A stretch of 64,000 bases of DNA from Malania oleifera. Its lineage: Eukaryota > Streptophyta > Magnoliopsida > Santalales > Ximeniaceae. The DNA lies in NCBI RefSeq assembly GCF_029873635.1, contig NC_080422.1, positions 3,886,001 through 3,950,000 on the forward strand, given 5' to 3'. Below, in pieces: positions 47,686-58,999 of the stretch. A model generated the notes under the pieces. That model searched no databases. It worked only from the letters and a program-made list of their open reading frames with translations, and was not told the origin of the DNA. A program made the translations under genes and the position numbers. Position 1 is the stretch's first letter, and every line of letters begins with the position of its first letter.

Positions 47686-48396
47686 TCCACGCACCTTGTC
47701 TGTCAAGTTAATTAACTTTTTAGGGTTAATCTCACTATCCCTGATGCTACTCTTGATTCTGCCTGCAATAGATTAAACATGCGAAAAATATTATACATAT
47801 ATGCTTTATAAGGTTGTGTTTGGGAGATAGAGCTTTAAGTTTTTGAATTTGAACTTGTATGGATTTAAACAAAACTCAACATAACTTTGTACCATATTTG
47901 TCTAAATCCAATCAAACTCAAATATAAATGCAAAATCTGAAAAGCAAACTCTCAACACATATAAGTTTTTGAAGTACCAAATCATGTAAAGAATTAAGGT
48001 GGATCCACGCACCTTGTCTGCCAAGTTAATTAACTTTTTAGGGTTAATCTCACTATCCCTGATGCCAGTCTTGATTCTGCCTGCAATAGATTAAACATAC
48101 GAAAAATACTATACATATATGCTTTATAAGGTTGTGTTTGGGAAAATGAACTTTAAGTTTTTGAATTTAAACTGGTGTGGATTTAAACAAAACTCAACAT
48201 AACTTTGTACCATATTTGTCTAAATCCAGTCAAACTCAAATATGAATGCAAAATCCGAAAAGCAAACTCTCGACACATAGTAAGTTTTTGAAGTACCAAA
48301 TCATGTAGAGAATTAAATTTTCTCACCAGCAGATGATGAAGAGGTAAACAGGAGGAGGAGAATAAGGAAAACTAGTGTTTTCATCTGAGGTGCCAT
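47686..48396 (-). pseudogene. Broken PSY-like peptide gene E: exon 1 and two copies of exon 2, exon 3 missing
   Basis: Minus strand: exon 1 48396-48327 (MAPQMKTLVFLILLLLFTSS, near-identical to gene F), donor GTGAGA, intron 1, then exon 2 at 48080-48001 (GRIKTGIRDSEINPKKLINL...). Its splice donor is lost: GGATCC is followed by ACCTTAATTC, which is the beginning of intron 1 again. A second intron 1 and second exon 2 follow (47762-47686; GRIKTG changed to GRIKSS by one substitution region). That copy stops at GTGGA and fuses to the direct-repeat segment. No exon 3 with the Asp-Tyr motif follows, so no peptide can be made. Upstream it is intact, with TATA at 48474-48481 and AGTCAA (W-box-like, minus) at 48555-48560, and it could be transcribed. 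Confidence 0.85.
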
Positions 48397-49123
48397 TGTG
48401 AACACTCGTGAAATTTTCTCTTTCTGCTAGAAGCTTTTCAGGTTTGGTGCTTGGAGGGTAGGGGATGTGGTGGCTTTTATACTAGGAGCATGGGCTGAAA
48501 TGAGATTGCTGATGAGTACACAGTACTCATTAATTAATTAGGGACCCCATAAAAAGTCAAGAGCACTATCTTTTCTATCATTCCAATGGCCAAAGTTTAC
48601 CTAATGAGTACTCAAACTCAAACACAGAACACCCTAAGGGATTGAATCACTTATACCAAAGTACTTAGAAAAATACTTATATGAAAAAAAATTTATCCAA
48701 AAAAATTTATAATCACTTATTATAAGTACTTTTTTAAAGATAAGTAGTTCTTTTAACTGTGTATCAAGCCATGCTTGTTATCACAAGTACTTAATTGAAG
48801 TATTTTTATAATAAATACTTATTTTTTAAGACATTCCAAGTTGCTGCTCTACTATTTTTGGGTCAGGGGCTGATTACCTCATATGATTTGTGCTGTGCAG
48901 TTTGTGTGCTTACTGCAATCAACTAAGTTTCACTAGTCTCAAAAAGGTAGGGCACTTCCATTGAAGCTGAGCACCTCATCTATCCATTTCTTTTCTTAGA
49001 CTCAAAATTTCCAACCATGGATTCTTTCTTTGGCAAGAGTTACGGAGGACCATTCTCTATGTTCGTGTTACATGAGTTTACCATGAATGGTCGAACAACT
49101 AATGATGAAACATATATTACTAT

Positions 49124-49178
<55 letters not shown>

Positions 49179-50026
49179 CACGGATAATTTTTTCACTCAA
49201 AAGAGAACGATTCTTGCAGTCCCTTAATAAGGACAGAAGTCTTAGCTCAAAATTTCAACGCTTACTTAGAACAAACAAAATAATTCAATTTTGTTCTAAA
49301 AATTTTCTCCCAAAAGCTTTAATATTTCTTCTCTAATGATAGCTATTAGCGCCCCACTTACATCATGCTCAATGCATTAGTTTTGAGTGCTTGATTCTAT
49401 CTTCAAATGATCAAACCCTTTCTTCTGAATCCCATATTCAATGCTCCAAATTGATGCTTACAAACTAAACATGGAATATTTTCACTTGTTTCTAAGAGAT
49501 GAGACATTGATCTAGTGTTTAGATGTTTCAAGTTCGGAATATTAGATCAGATTTGTGTAGACTTAAACTGCACACGACATAATATTATATTTAGTCTCAT
49601 ACAAATCGAAATAAATTTAAATTTAAGATTCAAAATTCGTATTCATAAAGGTTGCCCAAAAAGGACTGATTGAAGAGGGAAGGTTTGGTGTGTTGAATTA
49701 ATTAAACAAGATTAATTAACCCTGATTCCACAATATTTCAAATATGCCATCTTGAGAAGTGGATTCTTTTAAATATATAAATTATAAATTCAAGGGAGTG
49801 AGAAAGGCTATGGAAATTTGGTGTCTTTCCATAAGGGAGCATAGGCATCATGTAGCTCCCCATTGTATATTTTTGTGCAGTGATTGCTTTAGGCTGTTTG
49901 AGCAGAGGAGGGGAGAAATTGAATTAAAGTATTCCACTAAGTAGTGCATGAAAAATCTTTTTATTACCATATTCTATTCAATGAGTAATTAATTGGGAGC
50001 TAAGGTACAAATGAATGAAAACTGAT
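48397..50026 (-). promoter_or_regulatory. Upstream unit of gene E; left arm of the inverted duplication
   Basis: The reverse complement matches 52781-54400 at high identity over its whole length, including the AT run (49129-49174 against 53639-53674) and the last shared bases GATCAGTTTTCATTC. The open frame 49759-49944 and its mirror 52863-53048 are in the arms. Their similarity is just that of the DNA, so they are not taken as genes. Confidence 0.8.
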
Positions 50027-50870
50027 CTACTGGCCTCCACGTGGTACCTAGTAGCCTCCTCGAGTAGGTCTAGGAGAAGGAGCAGCACCAATCTGAGCCT
50101 GACAATCCCTCATCATATGTCTTAGCTCCCCACACCAGTAACAGATACCTCGCTCGGCATGACACTCCCCCGAGTGTCTCTTCCCACAAGTCGGGCAAGC
50201 TGGAAGTGGCTGCATACCTTGAAAACCGTGAGTCCCTATCTCCTGCCTCCAGTCTCTGTAGTAGCCACCTCTCTTCCACGAACCATGGCCAACTCCTTGC
50301 TGGGAACTAGAAGGTGCAGATCTTTTCTTCTGCCTCTGCTCCTCAACCTTCAACCGCTCCCCAACCTCTGCTATAGTGGCCTTATCTACCACCTCAGCAA
50401 AATCCTATAACTTCAGTATCGACACCTGCTTATATATTTCTCTTCTCAGGTCTCTTTCAAATTGTCGTACCTTTTTCGCCTCATCTGGAATAATATATGG
50501 GGCGAAGCAAGATAGTTCGATGAACCTCGCTACATACTGCTGCACGATCTTCTGTCCCTGCTTCAGATTCAGAAACTCCTCAATCTTAACTTCCCTAGAC
50601 AAGGCTGGAAAATACATATCGAAGAATATCTCCTTAAATCGCTCCCATGTCATCTCCACAAGTACTATCCTCTGCTGCTCTAAGAGTTTCACCACCGTTT
50701 ACCATCTCTCGGCCTCTCTAGACAATCTGTATGTAGCGAATAGCACCCTCTACTCCTCCGTACACTGCAGCACTACAAATACTTTCTCAATCTTCTACAC
50801 CTAGTTTTCAGTGCAGATTTGTAGATGTCCCCTTGGTAGTCTGGACTAGGGTGGGGTGGGTCCATCATAC
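50027..50870 (-). pseudogene. Gypsy gag fragment (minus strand)
   Basis: Minus-strand residues: EMTWERFKEIFFDMYFP and QQYVARFIELSCFAPYI (50640-50480, retrotransposon gag domain), then CPTCGKRHSGEC and CYWCGELRHMMRDC (50205-50100), a CX2CX4HX4C zinc knuckle. Stops occur at about 50402 and 50700-50760. There is no protease or RT beside it. It begins exactly where the left arm of the inverted duplication ends. Confidence 0.8.
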
Positions 50871-51611
50871 TTACAGACTTATATTGATCTAGCATGGTCG
50901 GCCATCCAGTGCTAGGTCCCACCTTCGGGCCGCACAACCCAATCATGTAGGGTAATACATGCCATCAGCTGGATATCCATCCTAAGATTTATTTCACGTA
51001 TTATACAGTGATATAAGATGTTTTACATGTACCAATATATAGCATGACATGTATGCTACTTTCAAATATGTTTATTCCGTATTTATCAAACATGATTTAT
51101 GTATAGTATATGCTTATGACACGTGAAATACCTATGTTGCCACACACTAATATTAGTTTATTTCCCTTACTGAGAGGTGTCTCACCCTAGTTTTTAAATA
51201 TTTCAAGGAATCCAAGTAGGAGAGCGAACAGAGCCCCGTAGCAATAGTGGTCGCCTGATCTACCCTGCCAGAAGGGTAAGTCGTTCTACTAGGGTCAGAT
51301 GGATTTTGGGGTAGTGATCCTAGGGAACTTTATGTTCATGTTGGTATATGTGTATTTGAATATGATAGATTTTTGTATAACTTTGGTATTGTGTTTGTTG
51401 GACTATTTGATATGTATATGTTGTAGCCTTCCACTGTTAAGGTGTCAGGTTCATATGACAGGTTTATTTCCCAGCACCCACGGGTCTGGATGGATTATGT
51501 ATGTGGTAGTTATAATTATTGGCAGGCTAATATGTCGAATATATATAATGGCAGGCTAATATGTGGAATATATATATATATATATATATGGAAATTAGAT
51601 AGGTTGTTACA
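50871..51611 (+). mobile_element. 3' half of a gypsy LTR (plus orientation)
   Basis: Carries the conserved block (GGTCGGCCATCCAG, then TTCGGGCCGCACAACCC and ATCATGTAGGG at 50910-50955), ACTGAGAGGTGTCTCACC (about 51169-51186) and ends GGTTGTTACA at 51611. Its U3 is missing. An ATATAT tract lies near the end. Confidence 0.65.
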
Positions 51612-52085
51612 CGGATGTTCGGCACAATTCCCATGAGGAGCAGCTTGATAGCTCGGCAAGAATGGCCACGAATAGAAGCTCGACAACACGGTAAGAATGC
51701 CCAATGAAGAGCAGCTTAACGACTTGGCACGAATGCCCCACGAAGAGTTGCTCGGCACGAATGCCCCACAATAAGATGCTCAGTACAAATGTCTTACGGA
51801 GACCTGCTCAGCACAAAATGCTCGACGAAAACCTACTCGGCAAAATACCAGGCTCGGCACGACTCACATACAGAAGAATCGACTCGGATGAGCCGGCATG
51901 TTAGTACATTTGGCTCGGCAAGCCACACCCAAATCCAGTTCGGCAAAATGGCTCGACAAAGTCGTATACACCTCCACCTCGGCTCGGACTAGCCGACTCC
52001 CCCTCGAGTTCAGCTCGGCAAAGCCAGGAGCGCCGCAAGATCGACTCGAGTAAGCCGAGCACATCCTAAATCCTATCGGCCCAAG
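51461..52085 (+). repeat. Direct-repeat segment, copy 2
   Basis: Partner of 47093-47685. It has a ~35-bp extra repeat (AATATATAATGGCAGGCTAA) near 51539 but is otherwise almost the same. Unlike copy 1, it continues past GCTCCATGG into more LTR sequence. Confidence 0.8.
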
Positions 52086-52681
52086 CCTTCGCTCCATGGA
52101 CTAAGCCTAAGTAAGAAATCTCCCATTAAGAAGCCACGCATCATTACTTTGGATCGGTTCATCACTCGGATCAAACACAACTAGGCTTCACAAAAGCCCA
52201 ACGAGAACAGTTTTCAAACTTTGGGAACACGATTCAAAACTTCAAAACTAAAGAGGAGCAACTGATATACCCCAAATATATCACCTACCCTATAGAGAAG
52301 GCATGTGCCCAGCATTAATAGGGGAAATCACCTACAAAGTCAATAGCTCGACCAAATCCATTGACGCTGGCCATATATTAACTAGAGTGATCCACGCCCA
52401 CACTATAATTATCAGAGTGATCCATGTCAAGCGCTATAAATGATAGATCTACCAGGGTCATTCCTAGCTAGTATAAAAGGGATACTACGAAGATGTTAAG
52501 GTATCTCATTCTAAACTCATATTTACTGCTTCTTACAACCTCTCTTGAACAATCTCTTACTTAAGCATCGGAGTGATCCCCCAAAGTACACCCCGGGTCC
52601 TCCAAGTCGCATTTTTTTCATCCTTTTTAGGTGATCGGGATCGGAAAGCTCGTTAGAGGTCAAATCGACATTTTTTGTAGC
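51612..52681 (+). mobile_element. LTR-like block with GCTCGGCA-type repeats
   Basis: GCTCGGCACGAATGCCCC-type words recur about every 30 bp (51630-51860). TATAAAAGG follows at about 52475, then TTAAGCATCGGAGTGATCCC (about 52563), a phrase common just after the promoter in large gypsy LTRs (Tat/Ogre type, from memory). It ends near 52681, where the gene F unit begins. No coding region was found. Confidence 0.5.
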
Positions 52682-52704
52682 AAGAAGCTTAAAAAAAAGT
52701 CCTC

Positions 52705-52708
<4 letters not shown>

Positions 52709-52780
<72 letters not shown>
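52709..52780. repeat. (GA)n microsatellite at the inverted-duplication border
   Basis: About 72 bp of pure AG repeats. The shorter counterpart at 34362-34381 upstream of gene C shows the tract belongs to the ancestral gene unit. The left arm ends exactly at the inner edge of this tract. Confidence 0.9.
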
Positions 52781-52783
<3 letters not shown>

Positions 52784-53634
52784 AGTTTTCATTCATTTGT
52801 ACCTTAGCTCCCAATTAATTACTCATTGAATAGAATATGGTAATAAAAAGATTTTTCATGCACTACTTAGTGGAATACTTTAATTCAATTTCTCCCCTCC
52901 TCTCCTCAAACAGCCTAAAGCAATCACTGCACAAAAATATACAATGGGGAGCTACATGATGCCTATGCTCCCTTATGGAAAGAAACCAAATTTCCATAGC
53001 CTTTCTCACTCCCTTGAATTTATTATTTATATATTTAAAATAATCCACTTCTCAAGATGGCATATTTGAAATACAGTGGAGCCACTTTGAGGGTTAATTA
53101 ATCTTATTTAATTAATTCAACACAACAAACCTTTCCTCTTCAATCAGTCCTTTTTGGGCAGCCTTTATGAATGCGAATTTTGAATCTTAAATTTAAATTT
53201 ATTTCGATTTGTATGAGACTAAATATAATTTTGTGTCATGTGCGGTTTAAGTCTACACAAATCTGATCAAATATTCCAAACTCGAAACTTCTAAACACTA
53301 GGTCAATGTCTCATCTCTTTGAACCAAGTGAAGATATTCAACGTTTAGTTTGTAAGCATCAATTTGGAGCATTGAATATGGGATTCAGAAGAAAGGGTTT
53401 GATCATTTGAAGATAGAATCAAGCACTCAAAACTAATGCATTGAGCATGATGTAAGTGGGGCGCTAATAGCTATCATTAGAGAAGAAATATTAAAGCTTT
53501 TGGGAGAAAATTTTTAGAATAAAATTGAATTATTTTGATTGTTCTAAGTAAGCGTTGAAATTTTGAGCTAAGACTTCTCTCCTTATTAAGGAACTGCAAG
53601 GATCGTTCTCTTTTGAGTGAAAAAATTATCCGTG

Positions 53635-53677
<43 letters not shown>

Positions 53678-54400
53678 ATAGTAATATATGTTTCATCATT
53701 AGTTGTTCGACCATTCATGGTAAACTCATATAACACGTAGAGAATGGTCCCCCGTAACTCTTGCCAAAGAAAGAATCCATGGTTGGAAATTTTGAGTCTA
53801 AGAAAAGAAATGGATAGATGAAGCGCTCAGCTTCAATGGAAGTGCCCTACCTTTTTGAGACTAGTGAAACTTAGTTGATTGCAGTAAGCACACAAACTGC
53901 ACAGCACAAATCATATGAGGTAATCAGCCCCTGACCCAAAAATAGTAGAGCAACAGCTTGGAATGTCTTAAAAAATAAGTATTTATTATAAAAATACTTC
54001 AATTAAGTACTTGTGATAACAGGCATGGCTTGATACACAGTTAAAAGAACTACTTATCTTTAAAAAAGCACTTATAATAAGTGATTATAAATTTTTTTAG
54101 ATAAATTTTTTTTCATAAAAGTATTTTTCTAAGTACTTTGGTATAAGTGATTCAATCCCTTAGGGTGTTCTGTGTTTGAGTTTGAGTACTCATTAGGTAA
54201 ACTTTGGCCATTGGAATGATAGAAAAGATAGTGCTCTTGACTTTTTATGGGGTCCCTAATTAATTAATGAGTACTGTGTACTCATCAGCAATCTCATTTC
54301 AGCCCATGCTCCTAGTATAAAAGCCACCACATCCCCTACCCTCCAAGCACCAAACCTGAAAAGCTTCTAGCAGAAAGAGAAAATTTCACGAGTGTTCACA
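52781..54400 (+). promoter_or_regulatory. Upstream unit of gene F; right arm of the inverted duplication
   Basis: Mirror image of 48397-50026. The core has TTGACT at 54237-54242, GGGGTCCCTAATTAATTAAT and TATAAAAG at 54316-54323. Also colinear with 34390-35763 (gene C). Confidence 0.75.
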
Positions 54401-55230
54401 ATGGCACCTCAGATGAAAACACTAGTTTTCCTTATTCTCCTCCTCCTGTTTACCTCTTCATCATCTGCTGGTGAGAAAATTTAATTCTCTACATGATTTG
54501 GTACTTCAAAAACTTATGTGTTGAGAGTTTGCTTTTCAGATTTTGCATTTACATTTGAGTTTGATTGGATTAAGACAAATGTGGTACAAAGTTATGTTGA
54601 GTTTTGTTTAAATCCACACAAGTTCAAATTCAAAAACTTAAAGCTCAATCTCCCAAACACAACCTTATAAAGCATATATGTATAATATTTTTCGCATGTT
54701 TAATCTATTGCAGGCAGAATCAAGACTGGCATCAGGGATAGTGAGATTAACCCTAAAAAGTTCATTAACTTGACAGACAAGATGCGTGGATCAGTACGGT
54801 CATTTGAGTCTTACAAATGCATGAATGCTAGGGACTTTAAATACAATTATCCTTATGCTACGTTTGGGAGCACGAATTTCGGACGTTAAATTTGGATTTG
54901 GTTGGGTTTGAACAAGTTTCAGTACAATTTAATAGTACATCTTATCCAAATCGAATACAATTCCAAATTCAAGACCTCTACAAGTATATATAGGGTTATT
55001 GTTCTTGAAAAATATGCCGCTACTCTTTTAATTTGCAGATTTCTTGTTAATCACCTAATTAATTTTCTAATTAAGCTCTTGTCTTGTACATCTTGAAGGC
55101 TAGTACTGCAATGAACATGAGAGAGGCAATGGAGCTTGATGCTTCTTTGGACTATGACAAACCAGGAGCCAATAATAAGAATGACAAGGGAAAAGGGAAA
55201 CCTCCAAGGATCAGTGGCAGCAACAATTGA
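54401..55230 (+). CDS. PSY-like secreted peptide precursor, gene F (3 exons, 93 aa)
   Basis: Exons 54401-54470, 54714-54793 and 55099-55230, each the same length as in gene C. Exon 1 gives MAPQMKTLVFLILLLLFTSS and SSAG (signal peptide). Exon 2 gives GRIKTGIRDSEINPKKFINL and TDKMRGS. Exon 3 gives ASTAMNMREAMELDASL, then Asp-Tyr at 55150, then DKPGANNKNDKGKGKPP and ISGSNN. It is the intact partner of broken gene E and shares a ~1.7-kb inverted duplication with it. The peptide region differs from gene C by one residue (DK against DQ). Antisense open frames over exon 3 (55051-55296) are shadows. Peptide function is inferred from Asp-Tyr...PGAN. Confidence 0.82.
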
Positions 55231-57796
55231 CTCCAAGACATATATGATGCCTTCTCTATATATTGCTTGTTGGCTTACGACAATAATACTCACCATTTAT
55301 GGAGTGAGGATTGGTTTTAACACTACCAAGATGTGATCATCTCTATGTATCAAGTTCTTATGGCTGGATTTAATTGAGAATACCATTATATTTACATGTA
55401 TACACTAACTAGCACCGAAATGTCGTGATCCTTAAATAAATATGTCACATGCAATATAGCAAGTGGTCGATTGTAGCTCTCCATTCTCTCTTCAAAGTTA
55501 TAAAATAGAGGAATATGTCGAAAATGTGTTGTGTGCTTGTTAAATTTAATATGTTTTAACTAGCTTAAATTTTGATAATTAATTTCCAATACAAGTTATT
55601 GTATATCTTGATTTACTTCTTTAAGTTATAAAATATTGAACTTGCATGTTCTATGCTCTACTGTTAGATTCTTTATTATACTTATTATAAGACAATCTAT
55701 CCTATGTTTTATGGATAGACGGCATGTTGTTGTGTACGTATTTGGTTTATGTACTAAGCTTTGTATAGTGGGTTTGTTTAGCGACTTTGTCTAATGGACT
55801 CTCTAATGTCTAAACATGTTATATATTGCAGCATATTCAATTTTATTTTTCGAAGTTAGGGTATGTCTTTTATTTAATATTCTTGATTTCAAAATCCTAA
55901 GCAATATATCATGGATATCTCATTTATTTAAGATAGATTTTTATGAATAAGTTGACTTAATCAAGCCTTGAAATGTATTTTACTCGGATAGAAATTTATT
56001 TTTTTTAATATGGATTTCTAGTTAATCTAACCACGATTGAGTTGCCAATTTGGACTGCATCTTTTCTACAAAATAATTTAAATTATTAGGCTTTCAAAGA
56101 TATTAAAATAAATAGAGATTTTCTCACAAAAATATGGTATTTCTTTCTTCATTCCTCTCTTATAGTAAGTTAGCAACTCTCAAGTGGTGTTTAAATCTTT
56201 TGGCCACGCTTATTTAAATTTTGAAACTTGCATTTAGTGGTCAACTTTTGTTGAATGATTCTTCGACAGTATTTATTCGAAGAAAACGGGGACTACTTGT
56301 TGAAGTAATGAGTAGCGGATCACAAAATCTTGGTGATTTTCTCTATCTAATGAATGGAGAGTCTGCTTTTTCATGCAAGAAATTGTTCAATAATTTTTTT
56401 ATTTAATTATTAAGAAAAAGTTTTGATCGCTTAATTCATCCCCTCCTCCCTCCTAGCTAGGTGCCCAGATAACCAAACTAACAACAACAAATCTTAAAAT
56501 TATAACATAAGAATATACTAATTAAATTCATATAATTTAAAATTTAACTACCTTACGTATTACAAATACTAATTTTTTTTAATATTTATGTAACACTATA
56601 TATAAAAAATTAATAAATAAAATACATCTTCTTCTTTCTTTCTTATTTTTTTAAAAATCTAAATACATGACTTTTTCAATATTGGGAATGCATGTCAATA
56701 TGTATTTTGTAGTTTTGAAAAAAAAAACTCGTAGTTGTACTGCTCTTCGCTATATTAGGGTTTTCTATGAATAAAATAGAACATGAATGCATTATTATAT
56801 GTCTCAAACATGTTTAAAATTTTTCTAAGAGCTCTAATGAGTGCCAAAAAAGTGTTGAAAATAATTAGACATTAAAATAGATATTTAATATTATATAAAC
56901 ATATTAATCGAGTCCCTAATGCATGCCAAAATACTAAAACGGTACCTACTAAAAAATGTCGATATCATTTATAAATATGAAACAAACATGCCCACTTGGT
57001 TTTTTTATTCTTTAATTTCCAAAATACATACAGATCCCGATCTAAGTTGGTCGAAGATAAAATCTAATTTAATATAGCTTTAAATTCAAATAAATAATTA
57101 GTTTTTCCTTTTAAATTTTTTTTCTTATCAATCAATTCTATACATCTAATGTTATGTTTGGTTTGCAAAATAAGATTAGATGGAAAAGAAACATAATCAA
57201 AACTTAAATTAAAAAATATAACAAAATTAAATGACCAATTCAATTGTATTCTGTTTGGTTTTATTTTATTTTATTTTATTTGTCAAACATGGTGTACGGC
57301 GTGTTTGGCGTTTTTCATTTTTTATTAGTTGCTAGCCGTGTTTGGCGTTTTTCTTGCCAATGCAGCACTTTCAGCATGACCCTTTTTTATTTATGATTTT
57401 TTAAATTTTTTTATCAGTACTTTCAATCCCAACCATACACGTGGAATCCAAAGTCTAATGTGAAGACCGATATTGTAATTTTAGTGTAAAGTCGTTATTT
57501 AAAATTCTTAAGGTTGGCTAAAAGAGATTGGCTGAGAATGAAAAGTTAATATAAAAAGTTAGATTCTAATTCTTAAATTTTAAGATATTTAATGTCAATT
57601 TAAAAAATATTTCTTATGATACGGGCATGCAATATGTATATGATACAGCAAAACGATATTTTGAAGTGAGAAAATTGCCGAAAAGAGATTTGGAGTTGCT
57701 ATCTTATTTTATTTTAGAAAATAGAAAAATTTATTTTAATTTTGAGAGCATATATAGATTTCAAATCAAAGAAGATGAATTTAAGAATCTAAGTAA
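55231..57796. other. 3' flank of gene F and AT-rich DNA, no gene recognised
   Basis: 55231-56260 is colinear with the gene C flank. Beyond that it is AT-rich, with phrases such as GTGTTTGGCGTTTTTC repeated at 57300 and 57340. The open frame starting at 57627 runs into the foldback and is Lys/Ile-rich, so it was not accepted as a gene. Confidence 0.45.
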
Positions 57797-58375
57797 GGCT
57801 CTATTTGGAACTCAGAAAATATTAGGGAAGGAAAGAAAAATACCAAGAAATTCATATTTTTATATTTGGTTATTGAGGAAAATCAAAAGGAAAATAAAAA
57901 ATATATACCAAATCTGTGAATAAAATTAGTTTTCTGATTTTTAGTCATATTAAAACAGACTTTTATTTTTTATAATATTTAATGGAAAAGAAAAATATAA
58001 GAGAAAATGAGTTTCCATCTTATTTTCCTTTCATTTACTTTCCAAGTAAAATCTTTAATCTAAATGGACACTAACAGTCTATTTGGATCAAGGATTTTAT
58101 TCGAGAGGAAAGGAGATGAAAATAAGAGGAAAACTTGTTTTCCGTATATTTTTCTTCTACATTAGATTTTATGAAAAATGAAAGTTCGTTTTTATATGAT
58201 TAAAAATTAAGAAAAGCTAAACATCAATGATGAGTAAAATCAAAATTTTGTTCATGAATTTGGTATATTTTTTATTTTCTTTCTTACTTTTCTCGATAAC
58301 CAAACATGAAAATGTGGATTTCTTGATATTTTCCCTTCATTCACTAATATTTTCAAAGTTTTAAATGGAGAAAAA
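57797..58375. repeat. Long foldback (inverted repeat with almost no loop)
   Basis: The left arm (57797 to about 58070) and right arm (about 58080-58375) are reverse complements with mismatches. Examples: GGAAAATAAAAAATATA(TA)CCAAAT at about 57890 against ATTTGGTATATTTTTTATTTTC at about 58257; TCTTTAATCTAAATGGAC against GTCTATTTGGATCAAGGA at the centre. The ends contain CTCTATTTGGAACT / AAGTTTTAAATGGAG. The size and structure suit a foldback MITE, or a source of hairpin RNA if transcribed. Confidence 0.7.
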
Positions 58376-58999
58376 ATGTATGCAAGGTCGATGATTTTAA
58401 AATCTCAACACCCTTGACATGACTAGATCTCGTGTTTATCCAAAGAAATATTTAGTAATTAGTCAGCTGCTTTCTCAAAAAGCAAAAGTATGTTTACTTT
58501 GAAGGAAAATGGAATGACTTTGAAAAAAAAATTAAAAAATAAAAAATAAAAACATAGTTGGAGAAAACGAACAGTCTCATGACCTCTAAGGATGACCACT
58601 GATCCTTATTGTATTCCTTATTGTTGTGAGCAAAGAATAAAGAGAAAATAAAACATTAATTTTGCACTCCTCTTAACTTAAAAGAGGGAAAAAGAATTCA
58701 TATTCGTGAAAACCCTTTGCTAGTCCCATTGTCGGCCAGTCAAGCTAGAATACGAAGAAACAGAAAACTCTATTTTCAAAACAAACTTTGAAATTTATTT
58801 TCAAATTAATGAGATGAAAAATAGTTTCTTAGCTAGTTCAGGAGTAGTCCTCCCACATACTCGATACAAATGGACGAGGACCAATTCCACTAACTAAACC
58901 TAAAAATTTAAGTCACTAAATTCTCAACTTATGCATATACATAATCCACTCTTCTTCCACTCTATTTCCCTCCCGATAAGATGGAACAACTTACAAGTG
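58376..58999. other. No gene recognised
   Basis: AT-rich. AATTCCACTAACTAAACC at about 58881 and the CCACTCTATTTCCCTCCCGATAAGATGG phrase are only vaguely like TRIM LTR words. Confidence 0.35.

Noticed and set aside
47457..47715. Overlapping open frames in the direct-repeat segment (and 51789-52097)
   Set aside because: They come from GCTCGGCA-type repeats of an LTR; both strands are open, and no domain is recognisable.
49759..49944. 61-aa open frame with a mirror copy at 52863-53048
   Set aside because: Both lie in the arms of the inverted duplication upstream of genes E and F. Their similarity is due to DNA identity, and the gene C counterpart (about 34440-34680) does not keep the frame clearly.
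57627..57923. 98-aa open frame, Lys/Ile/Phe-rich
   Set aside because: Half of it lies in the arm of the foldback; composition follows the AT-rich DNA and no motif is recognisable.
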